55,949 bases of DNA from Thermomonas sp. (GTDB lineage: Bacteria; Pseudomonadota; Gammaproteobacteria; Xanthomonadales; Xanthomonadaceae). Numbering within the stretch: position 1 is the first letter of the stretch; the number at the start of each line of letters is the position of its first letter. The notes under the pieces are model-generated. The model made no database searches, was not told the origin of the DNA, and saw only the letters and a list, made by a program, of their open reading frames with translations. A program made the translations under genes and the position numbers. Below are positions 12,367 through 21,173 of this stretch, piece by piece. The stretch is taken from contig NZ_JAHRWW010000045.1 in assembly GCF_019104945.1 (NCBI RefSeq), forward strand, positions 1 to 55,949, in the 5' to 3' direction.

Positions 12367-12993
12367 ATGGAAAACAAACATTTTTCAACCAAAGACCGCA
12401 TCCTGCACGCCGCAGAAGACCTGTTCGCCCAGCAGGGCTTTGCTGCCACGTCGCTGCGCCAAGTGACCAGCCTTGCCGACGTCAATATCGCCGCCGTCAA
12501 CTACCACTTCGGCAGCAAAGACAATTTAATCAACGAGGTCTTTCGCCGCCGCATGGATGTAATGAGCCAGCAGCGCATGACCGCACTGCGCAAGGCCACA
12601 GAACACGCGCCAGGCCAGCTTGAACCAATTCTGGCGGCGTTCGTTGAACCAGCGCTTGCCATATCGCAAGACCGCAGCGGCGGCACTGCATTTATCCGTG
12701 TTATTGCGCGTGCTTACGCCGAAAGCAATGAAGGCTTACGTAAATTTCTATCCGATCAATACGGCTATGTGCTGCGGGAGTTTGCCAAGGCGATTACGCC
12801 CTGCGTGCCGACACTGAGCAAAGAAGAACTGTATTGGCGGCTGGATTTCCTTGCCGGTGCACTGACCTATGCCATGGCCGATTTTGGCCTAATTAAACGC
12901 CCATCCGGTACCACCGAAGCCGTCCACCGCCAGCGTGCGGCCAAGGCCCTGATTCAATTTGCTGCCGCTGGCTTCCAGGCCGACGCGGCGTAA
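12367..12993 (+). CDS. psrA: TetR-family regulator, PsrA-like (fatty acid response)
   Basis: A 208-residue TetR repressor. The N-terminal helix-turn-helix reads RILHAAEDLFAQQGFAATSLR, then VNIAAVNYHFGSKDNLI, very close to PsrA of Pseudomonas as I recall it. The C-terminal half (about 80-205) is the ligand domain, which in PsrA binds long-chain acyl groups. GAAGG lies 6 bases before the ATG. A PsrA-type palindrome sits in its own promoter, and the beta-oxidation genes follow within 20 bases, so it most likely represses its own fad operon until fatty acids are present. Confidence 0.82.
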   Translation: MENKHFSTKDRILHAAEDLFAQQGFAATSLRQVTSLADVNIAAVNYHFGSKDNLINEVFRRRMDVMSQQRMTALRKATEHAPGQLEPILAAFVEPALAISQDRSGGTAFIRVIARAYAESNEGLRKFLSDQYGYVLREFAKAITPCVPTLSKEELYWRLDFLAGALTYAMADFGLIKRPSGTTEAVHRQRAAKALIQFAAAGFQADAA

Positions 12994-13012
12994 CTTCCTA
13001 GGAGAACGACTG

Positions 13013-15385
13013 ATGACACAGAAACTACTTGTTCGCCGCGCTGCGGTGCTCGGTGCTGGGGTGATGGGCGCACAAATCGCCGCGCACCTGACCAATGCCG
13101 GTGTGGATACCGTGCTGTTTGACCTCGCCTCCAAAGAAGGCGCGCCAAACGGCGTCGTGCTCAAAGCGCTGGCCAATTTGGGCAAACTCAGCCCCGCGCC
13201 GCTGGCCAGTAAAGCTTTGGCGGATGTCATTACACCTGCCAATTACGACCACGACTTGGCGCTATTGAAGGACTGCGACCTCATCATCGAAGCCATCGCC
13301 GAGCGCATGGATTGGAAGCAAGACCTATACAAAAAGATTGCGCCCTTCGTGCCAGCGCACACCGTATTAGCCAGCAACACCTCCGGCCTTGGCATCAATA
13401 CGCTGGCCAGCGTGCTGCCAGAAGAGCTGCGCCATCGTTTCTGCGGCGTGCACTTTTTCAACCCACCACGCTATATGCATCTGGCCGAACTTATCCCCGC
13501 CAACACCACCGATGCCAATGTGCTTGAGGGTTTGGAAACCTTCCTCACCACCACTCTCGGCAAGGGTGTGGTAATCGCCAAAGACACGCCCAACTTCATT
13601 GGCAACCGTATCGGTGTGTTCTCAATTCTTTCGGTCATCCACCATACCCACGCCTTTGGTCTTGGGTTCGATGAAGTGGACGCCCTCACCGGCCCACTGT
13701 TAGGCCGCCCGAAGTCGGCCACCTACCGTACATCCGACGTGGTGGGGCTGGACACGATGGCGCATGTCATCAAGACCATGGCCGACACCCTACCCAATGA
13801 CCCGTGGCACGCATTTTTCCAAAGCCCGGTGTGGCTATCGGCGCTGATTGGCAAGGGTGCGCTGGGGCAGAAAACTGGCGCGGGGATTTTCCGTAAGGTT
13901 GGTAAGGACATCGTTGTACTGGACCTTGAAAAACAAGACTATCGCGCCGCCGACCGTGCCGCTGCGCCGGAAGTGGTGGAAATTCTCAAACTCAAAAATC
14001 CGGCAGAAAAATTCGCCAAACTACGCGCAAGCCAGCACCCGCAGGCACAGTTCCTGTGGGCCTGCTTCCGCGATCTGTTCCACTACAGCGCTTTCCACTT
14101 GGCTGACATTGCCAACACCGCACGCGATGTAGATTTGGCCATCCGTTGGGGCTACGGCTGGGCGCAGGGCCCATTTGAAACTTGGCAGTCGGCCGATTGG
14201 CAGCAGATTGCGCAGTGGATTTCCGAAGACATCGCTGCAGGCAAGAGCATGAGCACCGCGCCCTTGCCCGCGTGGGTCACCGACGGACGCAGCGGCGTGC
14301 ATGCAGCAGAAGGCAGCTATAGCCCGTCGCACAATGCCCTGCAACCACGTTCGAATCTGCCGGTGTATCAGCGTCAGCGCTTCCCCGACCCGGTCTTGGG
14401 TGAACGCTTCGCGCCGGGCGAAACCGTATTTGAAAACGACGGCCTGCGCATGTGGCACGACGGCGACGATATCGCCGTGGTCAGCTTCAAAACCAAGATG
14501 CACACCGTCTCCGATGCTGTACTCGATGGCCTGCAGGAAGTGGTATCGCGCGCAGAGCGCGACTTTGCTGGCCTCGTATTGTGGCAGCCGAAAGAACCGT
14601 TCTCTGCGGGCGCCGATCTCGCCGGTGCGCTGGGGGCGTTGCAGGCGGGCAAGATCGCCGAATTTGAGGCGATGGTGGCCAACTTCCAAGCCACCAGCCA
14701 GCGCATCAAATATGCCCTCGTGCCGGTAGTAGCTGCTGTACGCGGCTTGGCGCTGGGCGGCGGTTGCGAGTTCCAAATGCACAGCGCAAAAACCGTGGCG
14801 CATTTGGAAAGCTACATTGGCCTTGTAGAAGCAGGTGTGGGCCTACTGCCGGCAGGCGGCGGCCTGAAAGAGTTTGCCGTGCGCGCCGCAGCGGCGGCCG
14901 GCCCCGGTGGTGACATATTTGCTGAACTCAAGAAAGTGTTTGAAACCGTGGCAATGGCCAAGGTCTCTAACTCGGCGGTCAATGCAAAAGAACTAGGACT
15001 GATGCGCGCCGGCGATAAGGTCACATTCAACGCCTATGAGCTGCTGCACACCGCCAAGGCCGAAGCACGTGCCTTGGCCGATGCGGGTTACCGCCCGCCG
15101 CTGCCTGCGCGCAAGATCGCGGTTGCCGGTGATGTGGGCATCGCTACGTTCAAGATGATGCTGGTCAATATGCTGGAAGGCCGTTTTATCAGCGACTACG
15201 ACTACGAAATTGCCGAACGTATCGCCACTATTTTGTGCGGCGGCAAGATCGACCGCGGCGCGCTGGTGGATGAAGACTGGCTGCTCAAACTAGAACGGCA
15301 GCACTTCGTTGAGCTGGCGCAGCAAGAAAAAACGCAGGCGCGCATCGCGCACATGTTGAAGACGGGCAAACCTCTTCGCAACTAA
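13013..15385 (+). CDS. 3-hydroxyacyl-CoA dehydrogenase / enoyl-CoA hydratase, FadN type
   Basis: Performs the middle two steps of fatty acid beta-oxidation. The 790-residue protein has the dehydrogenase first: Rossmann motif VLGAGVMGAQIAAHL at 12-26, active-site HFFNPPRYM, and a second 3HCDH C-domain. The hydratase/isomerase fold comes last, with the oxyanion segments FSAGADLAGAL and LALGGGCEF. This order is the reverse of E. coli FadB/FadJ and matches Bacillus FadN. The ATG at 13013 has AGGAG 8 bases upstream; an earlier ATG would overlap psrA. It is 19 bases after psrA and 36 bases before the thiolase gene. Confidence 0.93.
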   Translation: MTQKLLVRRAAVLGAGVMGAQIAAHLTNAGVDTVLFDLASKEGAPNGVVLKALANLGKLSPAPLASKALADVITPANYDHDLALLKDCDLIIEAIAERMDWKQDLYKKIAPFVPAHTVLASNTSGLGINTLASVLPEELRHRFCGVHFFNPPRYMHLAELIPANTTDANVLEGLETFLTTTLGKGVVIAKDTPNFIGNRIGVFSILSVIHHTHAFGLGFDEVDALTGPLLGRPKSATYRTSDVVGLDTMAHVIKTMADTLPNDPWHAFFQSPVWLSALIGKGALGQKTGAGIFRKVGKDIVVLDLEKQDYRAADRAAAPEVVEILKLKNPAEKFAKLRASQHPQAQFLWACFRDLFHYSAFHLADIANTARDVDLAIRWGYGWAQGPFETWQSADWQQIAQWISEDIAAGKSMSTAPLPAWVTDGRSGVHAAEGSYSPSHNALQPRSNLPVYQRQRFPDPVLGERFAPGETVFENDGLRMWHDGDDIAVVSFKTKMHTVSDAVLDGLQEVVSRAERDFAGLVLWQPKEPFSAGADLAGALGALQAGKIAEFEAMVANFQATSQRIKYALVPVVAAVRGLALGGGCEFQMHSAKTVAHLESYIGLVEAGVGLLPAGGGLKEFAVRAAAAAGPGGDIFAELKKVFETVAMAKVSNSAVNAKELGLMRAGDKVTFNAYELLHTAKAEARALADAGYRPPLPARKIAVAGDVGIATFKMMLVNMLEGRFISDYDYEIAERIATILCGGKIDRGALVDEDWLLKLERQHFVELAQQEKTQARIAHMLKTGKPLRN

Positions 15386-15421
15386 GCCAACGCCCCGTCT
15401 AAACCTGTTTGGAGATTATCA

Positions 15422-16627
15422 ATGAGCACTCAAATTCAAGACGCCTACATCGTTGCCGCCACCCGCACCCCTGTGGGCAAAGCGCCGCGCGGTGTGTTCC
15501 GCAACACCCGCCCCGACGACATGCTGGCCTTTGTGCTGAAGTCGGTGTTAGCGCAAGCCCCTAGCGTTGACCCCACACGCATTGGCGATGTGATCGTAGG
15601 CTGCGCCATGCCCGAAGCCGAGCAAGGCATGAACGTGGCGCGCATCGGTGCGCTGCTTGCGGGCCTGCCCAACTCGGTACCGGGCCAGACCATCAACCGT
15701 TTTTGCTCCTCTGGCTTGCAGGCCGTGGCACTGGCTGCAAATGAAATCCGTTTGGGTAATGCCGACCTCATGCTGGCCGGCGGTACCGAGTCGATGAGTA
15801 TGGTGCCGATGATGGGACATAAGGTGGCGCTGGCACCGTCGGTATTTGATAACGACCACGTCAACATTGCTTATGGCATGGGTATTACCGCTGAAAAAGT
15901 AGCGGAAGAGTGGAAAATCAGCCGCGACGCGCAAGACACTTTCGCCCTTGCCTCACACCAAAAAGCGTTGGCCGCGCAAGCCGCGGGCGAATTCCGCGAT
16001 GAGATTAGCCCGTATGAAGTCAATAGCCATCAACCCGACCTTGCGGGCAATACCATCCGCCTGAAAAAGTTGCTGGTGGAAAACGACGAAGGCCCGCGTC
16101 ACGACACCTCGCTAGAAGGCCTCGGCAAGCTGCGTCCTGTATTCCGTAACGGCCAATTTGGCGGCAGCGTAACCGCTGGCAACTCATCACAAATGAGTGA
16201 TGGTGCAGGTGCGGTGCTACTCGCGTCCGAACGCGCGGTGAAAGAATTTGGCCTCACCCCACTGGCGCGCTTTGTCAGCTTCAGTGTGGCAGGCGTGCGC
16301 CCGGAAGTGATGGGGATTGGCCCAATCGCTGCCATTCCCAAAGCATTGGCACAGGCCGGGATGACGCAAGATCAGTTGGATTGGATCGAACTCAACGAAG
16401 CCTTTGCTGCGCAATCGCTCGCGGTGATTCACGACTGCAAGCTCGACCCCAACAAGATCAACCCACTGGGCGGCGCCATTGCGCTGGGCCACCCGCTGGG
16501 TGCTACCGGCGCGGTGCGCACTGCCACGCTGGTACATGGCATGCGTCGCCGCAAACAGAAGTACGGCATGGTGACCATGTGTATTGGTACTGGCATGGGC
16601 GCTGCGGGGATTTTTGAGGCGCTGTAA
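15422..16627 (+). CDS. fadA: Acetyl-CoA acyltransferase (thiolase), FadA type
   Basis: Cleaves 3-ketoacyl-CoA to acetyl-CoA and a shortened acyl-CoA, the last beta-oxidation step. The 401-residue protein shows the nucleophile Cys95 in INRFCSSGLQ, the GHPLGATGA histidine loop and the second active cysteine in MVTMCIGTGMGAAG. GGAG lies 7 bases before the ATG. Its position after the FadN-type gene makes a two-enzyme oxidation operon under PsrA. A biosynthetic role towards acetoacetyl-CoA for PHB is possible but less likely given the partner. Confidence 0.93.
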   Translation: MSTQIQDAYIVAATRTPVGKAPRGVFRNTRPDDMLAFVLKSVLAQAPSVDPTRIGDVIVGCAMPEAEQGMNVARIGALLAGLPNSVPGQTINRFCSSGLQAVALAANEIRLGNADLMLAGGTESMSMVPMMGHKVALAPSVFDNDHVNIAYGMGITAEKVAEEWKISRDAQDTFALASHQKALAAQAAGEFRDEISPYEVNSHQPDLAGNTIRLKKLLVENDEGPRHDTSLEGLGKLRPVFRNGQFGGSVTAGNSSQMSDGAGAVLLASERAVKEFGLTPLARFVSFSVAGVRPEVMGIGPIAAIPKALAQAGMTQDQLDWIELNEAFAAQSLAVIHDCKLDPNKINPLGGAIALGHPLGATGAVRTATLVHGMRRRKQKYGMVTMCIGTGMGAAGIFEAL

Positions 16628-16634
16628 GAACCGC

Positions 16635-17081
16635 TTAAAAGTTGGCCCAAGGCCACCAACCGCGGCCGGTCTGCGCATAGCGATCGGCCGCTTGTTCAAA
16701 CCGGTTGCGGTAGCTCACGCCGCCGCACAACAGATACAAAGGCAGAAACAACACACCAAGCACCATATATTGATAGACATGGGCGCGTTCGTGGTCGGCC
16801 AAGATAATTGGGGCGTCTTGGCATAGCCCGGCGCGGTGCGCGTAGGTTGTGCATGCGCAGTCTAAATCTGCGCCGGTGTGCAAAATCACGTTTCCAAACG
16901 TGATCGCCCCACCCGGCCCCCATGGGAATTTCTGCACAACCAATGCGAAATCTTTGCGGCTAATTCGCGCCGTTGCCCCCATGGAAACTGCGGCGGCCGC
17001 AAGAAGCAGACCAAGGGCGCTCACAGGGAGCGCCCAAACCATGCCTAACGCCTGCAGTACACGCAAACCGAAAACAGGCAT
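16635..17081 (-). CDS. Small membrane protein with HExxH motif, function unknown
   Basis: A 148-residue protein that I do not recognise as a named family. It has a hydrophobic N-terminal helix (about 9-34) and a second at about 103-121. Between them lies H97-E-R-A-H101, a zinc-peptidase HExxH motif. This is followed by NRFEQAADRYA (Glu129, Asp133), which resembles the E-x-x-A-D third-ligand motif of M48-like gluzincins. There is a cysteine cluster DCACTTYAHRAGLC. It would be a very small metallopeptidase if active. The ATG at 17081 comes just after the phaC stop (TAAGTGATG), so it is probably the third gene of the phaEC operon. Confidence 0.7.
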   Translation of the reverse strand: MPVFGLRVLQALGMVWALPVSALGLLLAAAAVSMGATARISRKDFALVVQKFPWGPGGAITFGNVILHTGADLDCACTTYAHRAGLCQDAPIILADHERAHVYQYMVLGVLFLPLYLLCGGVSYRNRFEQAADRYAQTGRGWWPWANF

Positions 17082-17084
17082 CAC

Positions 17085-18155
17085 TTAGCGCGAACGCTTG
17101 CTTAGCCAGTCGTGGATCGTCTGCGGCACCTCTTTCTGCGCGCGGCCGGACACGTAAATGCCGATATGCCCGCCTTTGAACGACAGTTCGGTGTAGTCCT
17201 CGCTGCCTACGACATTACGCAGCGCACGCGAGGCATTCGGCGGCACCAAGTGATCTTGCTCGGCGTAGATATTCAAAATTGGCATATCCACCATGCCTAA
17301 ATCAACCTCTTGTTCGCCGATGCGCACGCCACCGTTGATAAAGCGATTTTTCTGGAAGAACTGCTTACTGAATTCGCGGAATGCTTCACCGGCTTGATCG
17401 GGGGAATCGAAAATCCATTTCTCCATGCGCAAGAAATCTTCCATTGCTTTCTTGTCGTCCAAGATGTCCACCATGCCGACGTACTTCTGTGCAAACAGGC
17501 GCCATGGCTTCAGCATGAGGTAGGTGAAATTCATCATATCGGCAGGTACATTGCCGAGTGTATCCACCAACAAATCAACGTCGATTTCGCGGTTCCAATT
17601 CGACAGCATATTGTCTGGCGTATGGAAATCGACCGGCGTCACCATCGTGATCAAATTTTTGATTTTTTCAGGATGCAGCGCCGCATAGCACAGTGAAAAT
17701 GCACCGCCTTGGCAGATACCCAATAGGTTGATGGCGGGAAGCCCACGCGCTTTGCGCAAATAGTCCACCGCGCCGCCAATAAAGCGCTCGATGTAGTCTT
17801 CAAGCGTGAGATAGCGGTCGGAGCGATCGGGATACCCCCAATCGATAATGTAAATATCTTCGCCGCGTGCAAGCAGGCCTTTTACAAGCGAACGGTCTTC
17901 CTGAAGGTCCACCATATAAGGGCGGTTGACCAGCGCATAGGAAATGAGAATCGGCACTTTTGCTGTGGCTGGGCGCTCGCCTTTGTAGCGGTACAGCACA
18001 ACCTTGCCATCACGCCAAACCTCTTCACGCGGAGTGACGCCAAAATCCACGTCGTTCATCTCGCGCAAGGTATGCAACCCAGCGGTGAGTTTGCGCTGCA
18101 GCTTCTCGGTTTCTTCTGCCAGTGATTCTGCGGTGATATTGAGTGGCCCGTTCAT
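17085..18155 (-). CDS. phaC: Class III poly(3-hydroxyalkanoate) synthase subunit PhaC
   Basis: Catalytic subunit that polymerises (R)-3-hydroxybutyryl-CoA into PHB on granules. The 356-residue length is that of class III. The lipase-like box GICQGG places the nucleophile at Cys148. The other triad members are the Asp in YAEQDHLVP (near 302) and the His in KGGHIGIYVSG (near 331), the spacing known for Allochromatium PhaC. It begins 1 base after the phaE stop (TGAGATG), so the two subunits are translated together. Confidence 0.96.
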   Translation of the reverse strand: MNGPLNITAESLAEETEKLQRKLTAGLHTLREMNDVDFGVTPREEVWRDGKVVLYRYKGERPATAKVPILISYALVNRPYMVDLQEDRSLVKGLLARGEDIYIIDWGYPDRSDRYLTLEDYIERFIGGAVDYLRKARGLPAINLLGICQGGAFSLCYAALHPEKIKNLITMVTPVDFHTPDNMLSNWNREIDVDLLVDTLGNVPADMMNFTYLMLKPWRLFAQKYVGMVDILDDKKAMEDFLRMEKWIFDSPDQAGEAFREFSKQFFQKNRFINGGVRIGEQEVDLGMVDMPILNIYAEQDHLVPPNASRALRNVVGSEDYTELSFKGGHIGIYVSGRAQKEVPQTIHDWLSKRSR

Positions 18156-18156
18156 C

Positions 18157-19218
18157 TCAACGCTTCCTCGTAGCTGACTTGTTTGCTGCTGACTTCAGCG
18201 CCTTTACTGCGGGCTTCACTGCCTTTTTAGCAACAGTTTTTTTGGCGGCAGTTTTTTTAATCACAGCCTTTTTTGCCGCAGCCTTTTTTACCACCACTTT
18301 GCTGGCTGCAGGCTTTGCCTGCGCGCGCGCAACGGGCGCTGGCGCGGCTTCCGTTTGGCCACGCTGCACGCGGCGCAGCTGGCGCTCTAATTCAGCAATT
18401 TTGCGGTGTGCGCTATCCAGTTCGGTTCGCCCCGGCATACCAAGCGTTTGCGCCGACTGTTCACCGATGGCCTGCGCGGCGGCGCGCAACTGCATTTGCG
18501 CGTTCGCAAGATCGCCAAACACATGCCGATACTCTTTGGAAAGCGCATTCTCAGCCCACGCTTCTTCGGCCGCATCCACCCACAGATCAAACAGCGCACG
18601 CACGCTGGTGATCTGCCGCCCCGGTTCTTCGCGTTCGGCTAATTTGAGTTCAAATACATCGAACGCATCTTTGGAAATTTTACTTAGCAAGGTGGCATAG
18701 GCATCCTGCGCTTCTTGCATGCGAATTTGCGCTTTGCCTAACGCCTGCAGTCGTTCTTGGTGCTCGCGTGCAAACCCAAATGCAGGAAGACCTAACGCGT
18801 TCATGGCCTCGCTGCGCATTCCAGCCAGCCACGGCGCGGTGGTTTCGCTCCACTGCATGAAATTTTCAAGACCCGGCCCGCGCATTCCCTGCAGCAAGCC
18901 ATCAAATGGATGGCTCGTGCCAAACGCATCGCGCCAGGCCTGTGCTACGTCGCTTGCGCGATGATCGCGCCCGGCAAACTGCGCGGCCACCTGCTGCATT
19001 TGCGCAAACCAATCACGGCTTTGTCGGTTGAAGTGTTCTAAGACACCGCCAAACCCCGTTTGCCCGCCCGCCTGTCTCATCCAATCGTCTAGGCTACTGC
19101 GCACGCCCGACAAACCGCCTTCAAAACCCGTTTGCGGGGCTGCACCACGCAGCGCATCACCCCACAAGTCCCAGTACTGGCGCGCAAGCGCCGCAAAATC
19201 ATTGGAAGCGTTGGCCAT
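18157..19218 (-). CDS. phaE: Class III PHA synthase subunit PhaE with histone-like tail
   Basis: Partner subunit that activates class III PhaC. The N-terminal region begins with a Trp-containing helix (ARQYWDLWGDAL) and is followed by long amphipathic helices and a coiled-coil (HRKIAELERQLRRVQRG near 275-290). The last 60 residues are almost only Lys, Ala, Val and Thr in AAKK/AVKK repeats and end in RKR, similar to histone H1 and to the tails of PhaF and PhaM, which bind DNA. This suggests that granules may be tethered to the nucleoid by the synthase itself. SD GGAGG precedes the ATG. The 3HB-oligomer hydrolase gene lies 55 bases upstream in the same direction. Confidence 0.9.
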   Translation of the reverse strand: MANASNDFAALARQYWDLWGDALRGAAPQTGFEGGLSGVRSSLDDWMRQAGGQTGFGGVLEHFNRQSRDWFAQMQQVAAQFAGRDHRASDVAQAWRDAFGTSHPFDGLLQGMRGPGLENFMQWSETTAPWLAGMRSEAMNALGLPAFGFAREHQERLQALGKAQIRMQEAQDAYATLLSKISKDAFDVFELKLAEREEPGRQITSVRALFDLWVDAAEEAWAENALSKEYRHVFGDLANAQMQLRAAAQAIGEQSAQTLGMPGRTELDSAHRKIAELERQLRRVQRGQTEAAPAPVARAQAKPAASKVVVKKAAAKKAVIKKTAAKKTVAKKAVKPAVKALKSAANKSATRKR

Positions 19219-19273
19219 AGATCCTCCGTGAGTCGTAAAGATCCTAGCAACGTGCGTGTGAGAGCGCCATCAT

Positions 19274-21064
19274 TTAGCCATTCGGAATCGCTAAATGCTC
19301 TGCCGTAAGTGGTTGCCCCATACGCGGCACGGTGTTGATGGTGGCATCACTTGGCAGTGCGCCTTGCTGATCCAAATACGCATCGACTCGGCTCAAGGCT
19401 TCATACACGTATGGCAAAAGCGGAAGATAGGCAGCCGCCATATGTGGAAGGCCGAGGAAGGCGTCGAAGTGCTGCGCATGGCGCACCTGCCAATAACGCA
19501 CATCGCGTCCTGCGGCCTTTGCCATTGTCACATAAGGCAGGCTAGAAAACGCCTGCGGCACAAGGCCGTCGTCGGTACCGTGCACCACCACCACCGGCAG
19601 GCCTGCACGCGGCAGCTGGCTGCGGGTTTCTTCAATACCTTTTTTAACGCGCTGTGCGTCGGCGCTGTCTTGCGTCCACAGGGCGCGCAGGCACTGCAGG
19701 CCGGTGAGCCCCATATCCGTTATTGGCTGCGCATCAATGATATTCACGCCATTGCCCGGTGGAATGCCGCTGGCGTCGCTCCACCACGCTGCACGCTCGG
19801 CCGCCGTCGCCGCACGTACGCTGAAATCCGGGTTCATCGCCGCGTAGCGATAGCCGCACGGGTGTGCGCTATGCGTGTAGCGGCCATACGCCGAGGCGTA
19901 GCCCACGGTCACCGCGCGCCAGAGATCAAAGCCTACGGAAATGGCGCCAGCGCGCAGCGCTGCATCGGTCCAGCCTGTGGCGTGGAGCTTAGCGAGTGCA
20001 TCTTGTTGCTGCGCTTGCAGCGTATCGCCCGCCAATACACCGCGTTTAGCGAGTTCGGCGCATTTCAATTCCAAACCTGGCGCTGCCGGGATTCCCAATA
20101 GCGGCAATGCGCAGGGCATCAGCAGCGCGGCTTCGGTGCCATAGTCATACAGGCTACGCGCACCATGCCCGCTGGCTAGGATATTGGGTTCCCCTGCCAC
20201 TACGGCATCGAGCCACGGTGTTTCGTCTTCCGCCGCACGCAGTACGGCGCCGCCGCCATTGGAGATACCAACGGCAATGACGCGCGTGTTTTCAAACGTA
20301 AACGGTGCCTGCTGCGGCAATTGCGTGTTGAGCGTGCTTAATGCGAATTCTGCCGCCTGTTTGACGTGCTTACCCCAATCGGCTTCGGGGTTATCCAGCG
20401 AATGGGCGTGCTTGTAGGCCACACCCGAGCCACTTGCAGGCTCAGGTTTGAATGCCAGTGCGCCCTCTCCGGCCACCTGGCCGTTTGCATCAAAGCCGAG
20501 GCCTGCATCTAAATCGTAATAATCAGAGCCGGTGCCTTTATCGGTATAAACCACAGCGCAGCCGCGTGGTAGCCCCCATGCGCCCGCAACGGCAATGGCG
20601 CCATACACCCCACGCGAGCCCGAAGACGGCGCCACCAGCACGCAGCGTTTGTGTGCATCAAACTGATCCGGTAACTGCAGTAGCACGCGGTGTGGTTGCT
20701 TGGCCCCCGGCAATGTTGCAAATGCGCTGAACTCACGCCCCGGCACGCTCTCTAGACTACCGTAAAGACTGCCATAACCGCCGCCGGGTGCAAGGTCGGC
20801 AATGCCGCGCCAATTGCTCCACAGCGCGCGCTTGCGCAATTCTGCCGAGGTGGGATGTTCGGCATCGGCGAACGCGGGGGGCAACATGACCTGCAGCCCG
20901 GCGAGGCCTAAACCTGCGCTCAGTAAATCGTCTTGGCCGCGATGCTCGCTACTTTGTGGCTGGCTGAACATCGCGGCGGCTCCTTGATGAGAAACAGGCT
21001 GGCTAGCGCAGCTGGCCAGTACAAGTGTCGATGCCAAGAAGGCGCAGTATTGGAGAGTCTTCAT
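19274..21064 (-). CDS. 3-hydroxybutyrate oligomer hydrolase (lipoprotein)
   Basis: Hydrolyses short 3HB oligomers released from PHB. The 596-residue protein matches what I recall of the D-(-)-3-hydroxybutyrate oligomer hydrolase family: segments VLLQLPDQFDAHKRC, VAPSSGSRGVYGAI, AVVYTDKGTGSDYYDL and the serine box VGISNGGGAVLRAAED. The N-terminus has a lipoprotein signal (LASTLVLASC), so this copy should face the periplasm and may act on external or leaked oligomers. It is encoded upstream of phaE on the same strand and divergently from the dehydrogenase that uses its product. Confidence 0.88.
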   Translation of the reverse strand: MKTLQYCAFLASTLVLASCASQPVSHQGAAAMFSQPQSSEHRGQDDLLSAGLGLAGLQVMLPPAFADAEHPTSAELRKRALWSNWRGIADLAPGGGYGSLYGSLESVPGREFSAFATLPGAKQPHRVLLQLPDQFDAHKRCVLVAPSSGSRGVYGAIAVAGAWGLPRGCAVVYTDKGTGSDYYDLDAGLGFDANGQVAGEGALAFKPEPASGSGVAYKHAHSLDNPEADWGKHVKQAAEFALSTLNTQLPQQAPFTFENTRVIAVGISNGGGAVLRAAEDETPWLDAVVAGEPNILASGHGARSLYDYGTEAALLMPCALPLLGIPAAPGLELKCAELAKRGVLAGDTLQAQQQDALAKLHATGWTDAALRAGAISVGFDLWRAVTVGYASAYGRYTHSAHPCGYRYAAMNPDFSVRAATAAERAAWWSDASGIPPGNGVNIIDAQPITDMGLTGLQCLRALWTQDSADAQRVKKGIEETRSQLPRAGLPVVVVHGTDDGLVPQAFSSLPYVTMAKAAGRDVRYWQVRHAQHFDAFLGLPHMAAAYLPLLPYVYEALSRVDAYLDQQGALPSDATINTVPRMGQPLTAEHLAIPNG

Positions 21065-21173
21065 TCCACGACATTAACCGGATCCTCTTCGCCTTGCATC
21101 GTACCTTCGTACCAAGCAGCACGGCCGCGCTTCCTGTTAGCGTATAGCGTCTATTGAAAACTTGGAATTCGCC

